Source: Flavobacterium sp. M31R6
GTDB lineage: Bacteria > Bacteroidota > Bacteroidia > Flavobacteriales > Flavobacteriaceae
Length of the DNA stretch: 64,000 nt
Assembly: GCF_013284035.1 (NCBI RefSeq)
Contig: NZ_CP054141.1
Location: 620,001-684,000, forward strand
Direction: 5' to 3'
Shown: one piece after another, positions 17,307 through 25,456 of the stretch
How the letters are laid out: each line of letters opens with the position of its first letter
How positions within the stretch are numbered: position 1 is the stretch's first letter
Notes under the pieces: model-generated
Told to the model about the DNA's origin: nothing
What the model saw: only the letters and a program-made list of their open reading frames with translations
Database searches by the model: none
Position numbers and translations under genes: made by a program

Positions 17307-18836
17307 TTAATTCTCAATCTTTTTTATTTGATACAAATCGGTTCTTCGGTCTTTTAGGATTCTCACACTTCCATGTTCGTGTAATTCTTTCAACAATCGT
17401 AAATCGACATCAACAATCAAAGTCATTTCGGTATTTGGAGTGGCTTCGGCTTTGATACCATTACTTGGAAAAGCAAAATCCGAAGGCGTAAAAACCGCCG
17501 CTTGCGCATATTGAATGTCCATATTATTTACCTTCGGTAAATTCCCCACACAACCAGCAATGGCCACATAACATTCGTTTTCAATAGCTCTGGCTTGGGC
17601 ACAGTGTTTTACGCGGATGTAGGCGTTTTGAGTATCGGTTAAGAAAGGAACAAATAGTATATTCATACCTTCATCGGCCATAATTCTCGAAACTTCTGGG
17701 AATTCGACGTCATAACAAATCATAATTCCAATTTTACCACAATCGGTGTCGAAAGTCTTGATTTCCGACCCGCCTTTCATTCCCCAGTGTTGCGCTTCAT
17801 TTGGAGTTATGTGAATTTTGGTATACATCTCCGAAGTTCCGTCTCTTTTGCACAGAAATCCAACATTGTACAAGTTTCCGTTTTCCAAATACGGCATACT
17901 GCCCGATATGATATTGATGTTATACGAAATAGCCAATTCCTGAAACCGTTTCCGAATAGGATCTGAATGTTTCGCTAATTCCCGAATCGCCTCGGCCTCG
18001 GTCATATGATTGTAATCGGCCATTAAAGGCGCAATGAACAATTCAGGGAAAACTGCAAAATCACAACTGTAGCCCGAAACCACATCTATAAAAAATTCCG
18101 ATTGTTCAAACAAAGCTTCGAGATTGCCCAAAGACCGCATTTGCCATTGAATTAACCCTAGGCGAATAACATTTTTTTCCGTGTTTATGAGTCTTGGACT
18201 TTCGTCAAAATAGATGTTGTTCCATTCAAGCAAAACCGCAAATTCCTTGGAGTCCTCGTCGCCAGCCAAATAGTTTTTCATGATTCGTAACACGTGAAAG
18301 TCATTACTCAGCTGAAACGAAAGCACCGGATCGTGCAATTGTTTGCTTTTTACTTTCTCAATGTATTTTTTGGGCGTCATTTTATCGGCATATTGACCGT
18401 AACTCGGGATACGGCCCGCAAAAACAATTGCTTTGAGGTTCAATTTTTCACACAATTCTTTTCGGGCATCGTACAGACGCCTGCCCAAACGCAAACCGCG
18501 ATAATTGGGATGAATAAAAACATCGATTCCGTATAATATTTCTCCATTCGGATTGTGTGTCGAAAACGAATAGTCAGCTATTATTTGTGAGTAATTGTGT
18601 TTTTTATCGACCAACTTTTCATCAACAATCAAGGATAGGGCAGAACCCACCACTTTTCCATCGACAAGAATAACCAATTGCCCCTCAGGAAATACACCTA
18701 ATAATGTCTCAATATCATTGGCACGCCAATAGGAATCGGCCATTTCAGGATACGATTCTACCATCGAGTTTTTGAGCTGTTTATAATCCTCAAAAGCTAA
18801 ATTCCGTAATTCTACTTTCTTTATTTTAGCCTGCAT
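17307..18836 (-). CDS. Bifunctional GNAT acetyltransferase / carbon-nitrogen hydrolase
   Basis: A 509-residue fusion. Residues ~1-200 are a GNAT domain with DVFIHPNYRGLRLGRRLYDAR, the acetyl-CoA loop. Residues ~220-505 are a nitrilase-superfamily amidase with the catalytic triad Glu (FPELFIAP), Lys (YTKIHITPNE) and Cys (MICYDVEFPE). Both domains look intact. The same fusion is widespread in Bacteroidota and Proteobacteria under this name, and its substrate is not established as far as I know. The gene stands alone, with a repeat-bearing spacer at each end. Confidence 0.93.
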   Translation of the reverse strand: MQAKIKKVELRNLAFEDYKQLKNSMVESYPEMADSYWRANDIETLLGVFPEGQLVILVDGKVVGSALSLIVDEKLVDKKHNYSQIIADYSFSTHNPNGEILYGIDVFIHPNYRGLRLGRRLYDARKELCEKLNLKAIVFAGRIPSYGQYADKMTPKKYIEKVKSKQLHDPVLSFQLSNDFHVLRIMKNYLAGDEDSKEFAVLLEWNNIYFDESPRLINTEKNVIRLGLIQWQMRSLGNLEALFEQSEFFIDVVSGYSCDFAVFPELFIAPLMADYNHMTEAEAIRELAKHSDPIRKRFQELAISYNINIISGSMPYLENGNLYNVGFLCKRDGTSEMYTKIHITPNEAQHWGMKGGSEIKTFDTDCGKIGIMICYDVEFPEVSRIMADEGMNILFVPFLTDTQNAYIRVKHCAQARAIENECYVAIAGCVGNLPKVNNMDIQYAQAAVFTPSDFAFPSNGIKAEATPNTEMTLIVDVDLRLLKELHEHGSVRILKDRRTDLYQIKKIEN

Positions 18837-18919
18837 AATAATGGGTGAATTTTATGTGAATAATTTGTTTAAAGCAATATTATTTTTTTAGAGCGAAAGA
18901 ATTGGCTTTATTTGGTAAT

Positions 18920-18995
18920 ATGGGTTCCTGCTGTCATTCCAATCCACGCCCAAAAGCGTGGGATTTTCCCTTCCATCAGGGCTAGTTAGGATTTA
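18920..18995. repeat. Dispersed-repeat-like element with CCACGC hairpin
   Basis: Read on the minus strand, it runs CTAGCCCTGATGGAAGGG, then a hairpin CCACGC...GCGTGG (18944-18961), then GGAATGACAGCAGGAAC. The word GACAGCAGGAAC is shared with 7665-7676. The CTAGCCCTGATGGAAG opening matches a spacer repeat I recall from flavobacterial genomes. No coding content. Confidence 0.6.
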
Positions 18996-19032
18996 TGGTT
19001 TTGTGTTTGTTCTACTTTCACTTCACCACAAC

Positions 19033-19078
19033 ATTGTCATTCCGACGGAGGAGGAATCTCCGTAAGTAGCTCGATGAT
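19033..19078. repeat. GTCATTCCGACGGAGGAGGAATCTC repeat-like element
   Basis: GTCATTCCGACGGAGGAGGA followed by ATCTCCGT contains the hairpin ACGGAG/CTCCGT (19045-19063). This wording is a very common dispersed intergenic sequence in Bacteroidota as I recall. It lies just downstream of the orphan gene at 19094-19894. Confidence 0.65.
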
Positions 19079-19093
19079 CTAAGTAATTTTTAT

Positions 19094-19894
19094 TTATTTA
19101 ATTGCATATCGTGATGTTATGTCCATAAATATTTCTCTGTCAGCGATTGAGAATAAAAGCATTTCTGTATAATATAGATTTTGTTTTTTTTCATTTTCAT
19201 CATGCCATAATTTTTCATTAATAATTTTTATGAGATTGTTTAGTTCAAAATAAGCATCTTTTTTATGGATGAATAATTTTTTATCCGCATTATTTATGTA
19301 AAGTTTATGGTTTAAATGCTCAATATTTTTGGGTTGGTAATTTGAGATGTTTTTTAACCTGATTAAGACATTTAGATCGAAAGCAGACATTTTTGAGTTA
19401 CGTCCTTCTGGAATTGGAAAAAATTGTTGCCCTGCATTTTCAGAAAGTATAATCCAATTAAGTGAATAAGCAACACGGGAATCGTATATTATGTTTCTGT
19501 CTGGGTATAAATATGAGCCAACTTTTGATGAGCTCGCGATTCGATTAAAATTTGGTTTTTCTTGAACTAAGAAGTCTTTTATGACATTTACTGTGTCTTT
19601 GTCGTTTGCACTTGTTATGCCCCCCCAATCTTTTACAATCCATAAACATAGTTGGTTAAATAAATCTGATCTCGATTTTAAAGTTTCATTTAGTTTTTTG
19701 CCTACAATTTTTTTTAATTGAAGTTCTTTCTCGTAATTGGTTAATGAGTTTATTTCATACACCTGCTCGACTGTTAATGTTTCAAGTTCAACAAGCCTTT
19801 CAATTTTAGCATTCCAATTATATAAGGTTGGCAAGTCTGATTTATGTTTTTCGAGGTATGTTACAATTTTGTCTATATCGAATTTGATTGTCAT
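19094..19894 (-). CDS. Orphan protein of unknown function, possible DNA-glycosylase-like fold
   Basis: A 266-residue protein I do not recognise. It has no signal peptide or membrane helix and is rich in Lys, Asn and Ile. The start at 19894 is fixed by a promoter at 19931-19960, which excludes the longer frame. The middle holds RIASSSKVGSYLYPDRN then IIYDSRVAYSLNW, which recalls the Lys...Asp layout of helix-hairpin-helix (OGG-fold) proteins; this is a weak resemblance only. A conserved-looking end reads YTEMLLFSIADREIFMDIT. It has its own promoter, no operon partner and dispersed repeats downstream, as in an accessory insertion. Confidence 0.75.
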   Translation of the reverse strand: MTIKFDIDKIVTYLEKHKSDLPTLYNWNAKIERLVELETLTVEQVYEINSLTNYEKELQLKKIVGKKLNETLKSRSDLFNQLCLWIVKDWGGITSANDKDTVNVIKDFLVQEKPNFNRIASSSKVGSYLYPDRNIIYDSRVAYSLNWIILSENAGQQFFPIPEGRNSKMSAFDLNVLIRLKNISNYQPKNIEHLNHKLYINNADKKLFIHKKDAYFELNNLIKIINEKLWHDENEKKQNLYYTEMLLFSIADREIFMDITSRYAIK

Positions 19895-19930
19895 AATGTT
19901 GATACGTTTTTTGTATTGAGTGTTTTCTCC

Positions 19931-19960
19931 CAAATATACTCAAAAAAATCCATTTACAAA
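19931..19960 (-). promoter_or_regulatory. Promoter of the orphan gene
   Basis: On the minus strand TTTG (19957-19960), an 18-base spacer and TATATTTG (19931-19938) fit the Bacteroidota consensus. The start site would be about 33 bases before the ATG at 19894. Confidence 0.75.
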
Positions 19961-20120
19961 CGGTTACAAATAATTACAACCGAAAGTAAGTAGTTAGTAA
20001 CCGAATAACTTTTTGAAGCTGTCGCATCTTTGCCAAGTCGAAATCAAACAGAGTAATTACAAAAGCAATGTCAATTTCAATAATAATCATATACACACTA
20101 AAATTTAAATTTTACACGCC

Positions 20121-20444
20121 ATGAAAAACAGAGTACAATTAATCGGAAACGCAGGAAACGACCCAATCATCAAATCTTTTGAGGGAGGGAAAAAATTAGC
20201 CAATTTAACTATCGCGACTAACGACAGTTATAAAAACGACAAAGGAGAACGAGTGGACCAAACCGAATGGCACAGTGTAGTGGCCTGGGGAAAAACTGCA
20301 GAAATTATTGAGAAATTCGTAACCAAAGGCAAACAAATTGCCATAGACGGCAAATTAACCCACAGAAGCTATGACGACAAGAATGGTGAAAAAAGATATA
20401 TCACCGAAGTGGTCGTAAACGAAATTATGTTACTCGGGAAGTAG
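20121..20444 (+). CDS. Single-stranded DNA-binding protein, short form without acidic tail
   Basis: A 107-residue OB-fold SSB. NRVQLIGNAGNDPII opens the fold, followed by TEWHSVVAWGKTAE and the KQIAIDGKLTHRSYDD strand. The protein ends at EIMLLGK, directly after the OB fold, so the flexible linker and acidic DDDIPF-like tip that recruit partner proteins are missing. It is therefore probably an accessory SSB, with the main replicative copy elsewhere. It is monocistronic and followed by a strong terminator. Confidence 0.9.
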   Translation: MKNRVQLIGNAGNDPIIKSFEGGKKLANLTIATNDSYKNDKGERVDQTEWHSVVAWGKTAEIIEKFVTKGKQIAIDGKLTHRSYDDKNGEKRYITEVVVNEIMLLGK

Positions 20445-20532
20445 GTTTCAGAAAGCTGAAAACAGGTTTCAGAATTGAGATAGGAGATAATTTCTTAAAT
20501 ACCAAATGGTGTCTTTGAGCTATCGGTTACCA

Positions 20533-20568
20533 CAAAAAAAAGAGTTCCGCTATCACGGAACTCTTTTT
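20533..20568 (+). terminator. Terminator downstream of ssb
   Basis: AGAGTTCCG (20541-20549) pairs with CGGAACTCT (20556-20564), with A residues before and TTTTT after. The hairpin is about 95 bases past the ssb stop. Confidence 0.85.
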
Positions 20569-20661
20569 CAATACATATAAATTAACTATTACGACGGTTC
20601 ATTTTAAACCAACAGGGAATTTAAAAATGTTTATTTATGCAATTCTATCTGCTAACTAGAA

Positions 20662-20835
20662 CTAGGCTGTTTTTTTTAGCAGATCAAACATAGGGCAACG
20701 GCTGCAACGTTTTTTTTCACTTTTCATGTATTTTTCGCAACAACTAGACTTGCAGTTCTCAGCTACTTTTATCTTTTTAAGGAGTTCCTTTTTTTTGTCC
20801 TTTTTATTTTTCTTCTCTTTTTCTTTCTTGCTCAA
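20662..20835 (-). CDS. Small Lys/Cys-rich protein
   Basis: A ~57-residue protein of unknown function. A Lys-rich first half is followed by CKSSCCEKYMKSEKKRCSRCPMFDLLKK, with five Cys that could bind a metal. I recall similar short flavobacterial proteins ending CSRCP-FDLLKK. No ATG is available. A TACATTTG promoter element at 20859-20866 (minus strand) puts the transcript start near 20854, so the TTG at 20835 is preferred over the TTG at 20856. It sits downstream of ferritin but beyond that gene's terminator. Confidence 0.55.
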   Translation of the reverse strand: MSKKEKEKKNKKDKKKELLKKIKVAENCKSSCCEKYMKSEKKRCSRCPMFDLLKKTA

Positions 20836-20911
20836 GGTGTAAGGAATTAAAAACAAGGCAAATGTATATTATTTTTATCTGTTCTAAATAAATTTTAACA
20901 TTTTTTGGAGC

Positions 20912-20948
20912 AAAAAAATCCCCAAAATGCAACTCAAGCATTTTGGGG
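20912..20948 (-). terminator. Terminator of the ferritin gene
   Basis: CCCCAAAATGC (20920-20930) pairs with GCATTTTGGGG (20938-20948) over a 7-base loop. On the minus strand it is followed by ATTTTTTT. Confidence 0.92.
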
Positions 20949-20974
20949 TTATTATTTATGAAGGCTTCTCTTAA

Positions 20975-21490
20975 TTATTTGACTGTCGCTGCCGCACTGG
21001 CTATCGCCATCTGTTGGATATCACGGTCAAAAAGATACAATCCGCCTTTGTCATCACCAATAAGATTGATTTTATCCAAAATGTTTTTGGCTGTTGCTTC
21101 TTCTTCTATTTGCTCGGCTACGTACCATTGCAGGAAATTATGGGTAGCATAATCTTTTTCTTCAAATGTGATGTGAACCAGTTTATTAATCGATTCCGAA
21201 ACAAAAACTTCGTGTTTGTAAAGTTCTTCAAACATCCCTTTGAAAGTTTCGTAAGTCGTTTTCGGTGCTTTCAAGTCAGTAACTTGAGCGTGCCCGCCTC
21301 GTTCGTTAACATACTTGATTAACTTGAGCATGTGTAAACGCTCCTCATCAGATTGAGCGTACATAAATCGGGCGATTCCTTCCAGTCCATTTACTTCGGC
21401 CCAACAAGCCATAGATAGATAGGTTTGAGAAGATTCTGCTTCAATACGAATTTGTTTGTTCAGCGCGGTTTCGATATTTTTTAACAACAT
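20975..21490 (-). CDS. Bacterial ferritin
   Basis: A 171-residue non-haem ferritin that oxidises Fe2+ and stores it in a 24-subunit shell. The four-helix bundle and ferroxidase residues are visible: Glu in EAESSQTYLSMA, the ExxH pair in SDEERLHMLK, Glu in YKHEVFVSESI and the AEQIEEEATA helix. Length is typical of FtnA-type proteins. It is monocistronic with its own strong terminator. I saw no obvious iron box upstream. Confidence 0.95.
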   Translation of the reverse strand: MLLKNIETALNKQIRIEAESSQTYLSMACWAEVNGLEGIARFMYAQSDEERLHMLKLIKYVNERGGHAQVTDLKAPKTTYETFKGMFEELYKHEVFVSESINKLVHITFEEKDYATHNFLQWYVAEQIEEEATAKNILDKINLIGDDKGGLYLFDRDIQQMAIASAAATVK

Positions 21491-21684
21491 GATTTCTAGT
21501 TTTTAGTAAAATTAGAAAAAAATAGTATAATGTTGTTCTTTTAAGCCAAAAAAGACAGAATTCATTTCAATTTGGAATCTTTAAAGGCGCTTTAAAACAG
21601 CAATAAAATGGTTAAAGGAGTCATTTTTTTGTCAAAATAATGCGATGTAAACTAAAATAAAGACACAAAATAAACTTTGTCTCG

Positions 21685-21711
21685 TTGTTATCAAACATTT
21701 CCCTAAATTTG
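21685..21711 (+). promoter_or_regulatory. Likely promoter of serS
   Basis: TTG (21685-21687), a 16-base spacer and TAAATTTG (21704-21711). The spacer is slightly shorter than usual. It lies 30 bases before the ATG at 21742 and makes the upstream in-frame start unlikely. Confidence 0.5.
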
Positions 21712-21741
21712 CTGTCATTATTTAGTTATAAAAATACAACT

Positions 21742-23013
21742 ATGTTACAAATCGCATTTATTAGAGAGAATCAAGAGAAAGTAATCAACGCTTTGGCCAA
21801 AAGAAATATGGATGCCAAAGGGATCGTTGAAGAAGTGGTACAACTGGATGAAAAACGTCGTGCGACTCAAGTGGAGTTAGACAACACTTTATCCGAATCT
21901 AATAAATTATCCAAAGACATTGGAGATTTGATGAAAGCAGGTGAGAAGTCAAAAGCGGCTATTCTTAAAGAAAAAACAGTTTTGTTAAAAGAGAAAAGCA
22001 AAGCATTGGCCGAAAGTGCTGTTGCCATTGCCAATGAATTGACAGAGAAATTATATACTTTACCCAATCTTCCTGCCGATATTGTTCCAGTTGGAAAAAC
22101 GCCGGAGGATAACTTAAACGTGTTTGAGGAAGGTGAAATTCCTTTATTGCACGAAGGTGCGCAACCACACTGGGAATTGGTTAAGAAATATGACATCATC
22201 GATTTTGAATTAGGTGTAAAGATAACTGGTGCGGGATTCCCTGTTTATAAAGGAAAAGGAGCTCGTTTGCAACGTGCTTTGATCAATTATTTCTTGGATA
22301 AAAACACTGAAGCTGGATACAAAGAAATGCAAGTGCCGCATTTGGTAAACGAAGCATCTGCTTATGGAACTGGACAATTGCCGGACAAAGAAGGTCAAAT
22401 GTACCATGACGCTACCGATGACTTGTATTTGATTCCAACAGCTGAGGTTCCGGTAACTAATATTTTTAGAGATGTCATTTTAAATGAAAATGAATTGCCT
22501 GTTAAATATACAGGTTATACACCTTGTTTCCGTCGTGAAGCAGGTTCTTATGGAGCACATGTACGCGGTTTGAACCGTTTGCACCAATTTGACAAAGTGG
22601 AAATCGTTCGTGTGGAGCATCCTGATAATTCATATGCAGCACTTGATGGTATGGTAGAACACGTAAAAAGCATTTTGCAGGATTTGAAATTGCCTTATAG
22701 AATTTTACGTCTTTGCGGAGGGGATATGGGTTTCACATCGGCTTTGACTTATGATTTTGAAGTATATTCTACAGCGCAGGAGCGTTGGTTGGAAATTTCA
22801 TCAGTATCTAATTTTGAAACTTTCCAGGCGAATCGTTTGAAATTGCGTTTCAAAGACAAAGACGGAAAAAACCAATTGGCACATACTCTTAACGGAAGTT
22901 CATTGGCTTTGCCAAGAGTCCTTGCCGGAATTTTGGAAAACTACCAAACTCCAGAAGGAATTGTAATCCCAGAAGTATTGCGTCCTTATTGCGGATTTGA
23001 CATTATAGATTAA
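21742..23013 (+). CDS. serS: Serine-tRNA ligase
   Basis: A 423-residue class II aminoacyl-tRNA synthetase charging tRNA-Ser. It opens MLQIAFIRENQEKVI, followed by the N-terminal coiled-coil arm (residues ~30-100), which grips the tRNA. The catalytic core follows: TAEVPVTN, motif 2 in PCFRREAGSYG, RLHQFDKVE, and motif 3 near the end (LNGSSLALPRVLAGILENYQ). A TAAATTTG element just upstream fixes the start and excludes the 19-residue extension. A long hairpin terminator follows. Confidence 0.98.
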   Translation: MLQIAFIRENQEKVINALAKRNMDAKGIVEEVVQLDEKRRATQVELDNTLSESNKLSKDIGDLMKAGEKSKAAILKEKTVLLKEKSKALAESAVAIANELTEKLYTLPNLPADIVPVGKTPEDNLNVFEEGEIPLLHEGAQPHWELVKKYDIIDFELGVKITGAGFPVYKGKGARLQRALINYFLDKNTEAGYKEMQVPHLVNEASAYGTGQLPDKEGQMYHDATDDLYLIPTAEVPVTNIFRDVILNENELPVKYTGYTPCFRREAGSYGAHVRGLNRLHQFDKVEIVRVEHPDNSYAALDGMVEHVKSILQDLKLPYRILRLCGGDMGFTSALTYDFEVYSTAQERWLEISSVSNFETFQANRLKLRFKDKDGKNQLAHTLNGSSLALPRVLAGILENYQTPEGIVIPEVLRPYCGFDIID

Positions 23014-23043
23014 TTTAGTTTTACTTAAAAAGTAGAAACTTTT

Positions 23044-23111
23044 AAACCATTAGGAAATTTAGAAGCATTAAGCTTCATCAACTTAATTTCTTAATGGTTT
23101 TAGATTTTTTA
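23044..23111 (+). terminator. Terminator of serS
   Basis: AAACCATTAGGAAATTT (23044-23060) pairs with the region 23084-23100 almost fully. An inner GAAGC/GCTTC stem sits at the tip and TAGATTTTTT follows. Confidence 0.75.
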
Positions 23112-23170
23112 TTTGAAATGTTTCATTATCGACTGATTCAATAATAATCACTTTTACAAATGATTACATT

Positions 23171-24949
23171 ATGAATAAACTTTTTCTTTATATCTCACTT
23201 TTGTTTTCGCTGATTGCCTTTTCTCAGAACGAGCAATTGGCACAGTATTATTATGATAAAGGAGATTTTGAGAAGGCGTTGGTTAGTTATCAAGAGTTAT
23301 CGGATGGTTTACCAACTAATCCTTTTTATTTTCAACGAAAAATAGATTGTATGCAGCAATTACTTCAATTCGAGCCAGCTGAAAAAGCAATTCAGGAGCG
23401 ATTGAATAGATACAAACAAGCTACACTTTTGGTTGAATTGGGATACAATTTTCAATTACAGAAAAATGATTCGAAAGCCAAAAAGTATTATGACGATGCA
23501 ATAGAGAAAATCAGGAAAAATCCAAATGAAGTTTATGGGGTTGCCAATGTTTTTGAAAAGAAAGTATTGCTGGAATATGCATTGAAATCCTATTTGGTTG
23601 CTAGTGAATTGGTGCCAACTTTTGATTTCAAATACCAAACAGCTTTGTTGCATGGGCAATTGGGAAATACTGATCAGATGATTGCGAATTTTTTGGATGA
23701 AGCAATTGAGAATCCGCAATCTGCATTGATGATTCAAAATCAATTGACGCGTTATATGTCAACCGATGGTGATTCTAAGTTCAATGATAGTCTTCGAAAA
23801 GCATTGATTATCAGGGTTCAAAAAAGCCAGGATGTTTTTTGGAATCAATTCTTGAGTTGGTTTTATATGCAACAAAAAGAATTTGGAAAAGCTTTTATTC
23901 AAGAAAAAGCCATCTATAAACGAAATCCGGAATCACTTTCCAGTATAATTAGTTTAGGACAAATGGCCATTGAAGAAGGTGACAATGAGGTTGCCACAGA
24001 AGTTATGGATTATGTGCTGCTAAACACTACTGACGTAGAGTTGATTGTGCAAGCCCAAACTTATTTGTTGAAAATGAAAATGGAAAAAGCGCAGGAAAAG
24101 GATTTTGCAGCTATCGATGCGCAATTTGTGCTTTTGTTAAAGCAGTACGGGATAACTCCAGTTACCTTATCTTTGCAGCTGAAACAGGCACATTTTGTGA
24201 GTTTCATAATGAAGAATCCTGTCGAGGGAAAAGCCATTATAAAGCGAGCCATGGAAATGCAACTGAATCCGTTCGATCAAGCACTATGTAAAATGGAGTT
24301 GGCCGATATTTTGCTTTCCGAAGAAAAGTTCAATCAGGCGTTACTTTATTATTCACAGATTGAGGAGAATCTGCAAAACAATGTTTTGTCACACGAAGCA
24401 AGCTTGAAATCGGCAAAAACAAGTTATTTTAAAACTGATTTTGAATGGGCATTGAAGCAATTCAAAGAGTTAAAATCAGCCAGTACACAGTTGATTGCCA
24501 ATGATGCTTTGGAGTATTTTCTGTTAATCAATGACAATACCGTTGCCGATTCGACACAAACGGCGCTGAAGCAATTTGCCAAAGGAGATTATCTTTTGTA
24601 CCAAAATAGAAATCAGGAAGCGATTGTTCAGTTTCAGTCTATTTTAAAAAGTTTTAAAGGGCAGGAAATTGAAGGGGTAACTTTGCTGAGATTGGGAAGA
24701 ATATATGAAAAGTTAGGAGATTATACTTTAGCTTTGGCACAATATCAAGACATAATTGATCATCATAGCGATGGGATTTACATAGATGAAGCCTTATATT
24801 TTTCAGCGGATATTTACAACAAGCAATTGCAGCAACCTGATAAAGCCAAGGCTTTATATGAGAAAATTATTTTCAGCCATCAGGATAGCATTTATTTTGT
24901 AGATGCAAGGAGGAAATTCAGGGAATTACGGGGAGATACCAATTTATAA
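23171..24949 (+). CDS. Exported tetratricopeptide repeat protein
   Basis: A 592-residue protein with a signal peptide (LLFSLIAFSQ) and TPR-type helical pairs through its length. Clear units are AQYYYDKGDFEKALVSYQEL at residues ~25-45, ILLSEEKFNQALLYYSQIE in the middle, and ALLRLGRIYEKLGDYTLALAQYQDI-like units near the end. It probably works in the periplasm as a scaffold. The partner is unknown. It lies between serS and a DUF4286 gene and is followed by a hairpin terminator, so it is likely transcribed alone. Confidence 0.85.
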   Translation: MNKLFLYISLLFSLIAFSQNEQLAQYYYDKGDFEKALVSYQELSDGLPTNPFYFQRKIDCMQQLLQFEPAEKAIQERLNRYKQATLLVELGYNFQLQKNDSKAKKYYDDAIEKIRKNPNEVYGVANVFEKKVLLEYALKSYLVASELVPTFDFKYQTALLHGQLGNTDQMIANFLDEAIENPQSALMIQNQLTRYMSTDGDSKFNDSLRKALIIRVQKSQDVFWNQFLSWFYMQQKEFGKAFIQEKAIYKRNPESLSSIISLGQMAIEEGDNEVATEVMDYVLLNTTDVELIVQAQTYLLKMKMEKAQEKDFAAIDAQFVLLLKQYGITPVTLSLQLKQAHFVSFIMKNPVEGKAIIKRAMEMQLNPFDQALCKMELADILLSEEKFNQALLYYSQIEENLQNNVLSHEASLKSAKTSYFKTDFEWALKQFKELKSASTQLIANDALEYFLLINDNTVADSTQTALKQFAKGDYLLYQNRNQEAIVQFQSILKSFKGQEIEGVTLLRLGRIYEKLGDYTLALAQYQDIIDHHSDGIYIDEALYFSADIYNKQLQQPDKAKALYEKIIFSHQDSIYFVDARRKFRELRGDTNL

Positions 24950-24976
24950 AGAAAGGGTAGAAGTTTAGAAAGATCA

Positions 24977-25000
24977 AAAGTTTAGTTGTTAAACTTTTTT
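24977..25000 (+). terminator. Terminator of the TPR gene
   Basis: AAAGTTTA (24977-24984) pairs with TAAACTTT (24990-24997) over GTTGT, followed by TTT. It lies 28 bases after the stop. Confidence 0.65.
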
Positions 25001-25053
25001 GAAGAAAGCTAAACCCCCTAAACCTTTTTTTTAAACTTATAAACTAAGAAAGA

Positions 25054-25365
25054 ATGATAATATACAACGTTACCACAAACATACACGAAAGTGTTCATGA
25101 TAAATGGATGATCTGGATGCAGCACAAACACATTCCGGAAATGTTGGCTTGTGGAAAATTTATTTCTGCTCGTTTGGTTCGTGTTTTGGTAGAAGAAGAA
25201 ATGGGCGGAGTAACCTATTCGGTTCAATACACTACTGACAGTAAGGAAACATTAGAAAGATATTACCAAGAAGATGCTCCTAAATTAAGGGAAGAAGGAT
25301 TGAAATTGTTTGGCGATAAAATGTTGACTTTTAGAACCGAATTGCAAGTGATTTCAGAACATTAA
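25054..25365 (+). CDS. DUF4286 family protein
   Basis: A 103-residue cytosolic protein of the DUF4286 family, common in Bacteroidota. It has a ferredoxin-like pattern: IIYNVTTNIHESVHDKW at the start, WMQHKHIPEMLACGKF, and a strand VTYSVQYTTDS. Function is unknown. The gene precedes rsmA by 91 bases, a neighbourhood I recall from several flavobacteria, but a terminator-like signal is not seen between them. Confidence 0.85.
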   Translation: MIIYNVTTNIHESVHDKWMIWMQHKHIPEMLACGKFISARLVRVLVEEEMGGVTYSVQYTTDSKETLERYYQEDAPKLREEGLKLFGDKMLTFRTELQVISEH

Positions 25366-25376
25366 TGATTAAAAAG

Positions 25377-25445
25377 ATTGCTTTGCGCCTTTGCGTCTCT
25401 GCGAGAAAATAAACCTAAAATACAGCGAGTAAGTTTTGTGCCTCG
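25377..25445. repeat. CTTTGCGCCTTTGCG-type spacer repeat
   Basis: The words CTTTGCGCCTTTGCGTCTCTGCGAG, then TTTTGTGCCTCGCATAG, occupy the spacer before rsmA. Phrases of this kind recur between flavobacterial genes as I recall. TTCGCAAAG words at 14276-14315 are the inverse form. Confidence 0.55.
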
Positions 25446-25456
25446 CATAGACAAAA

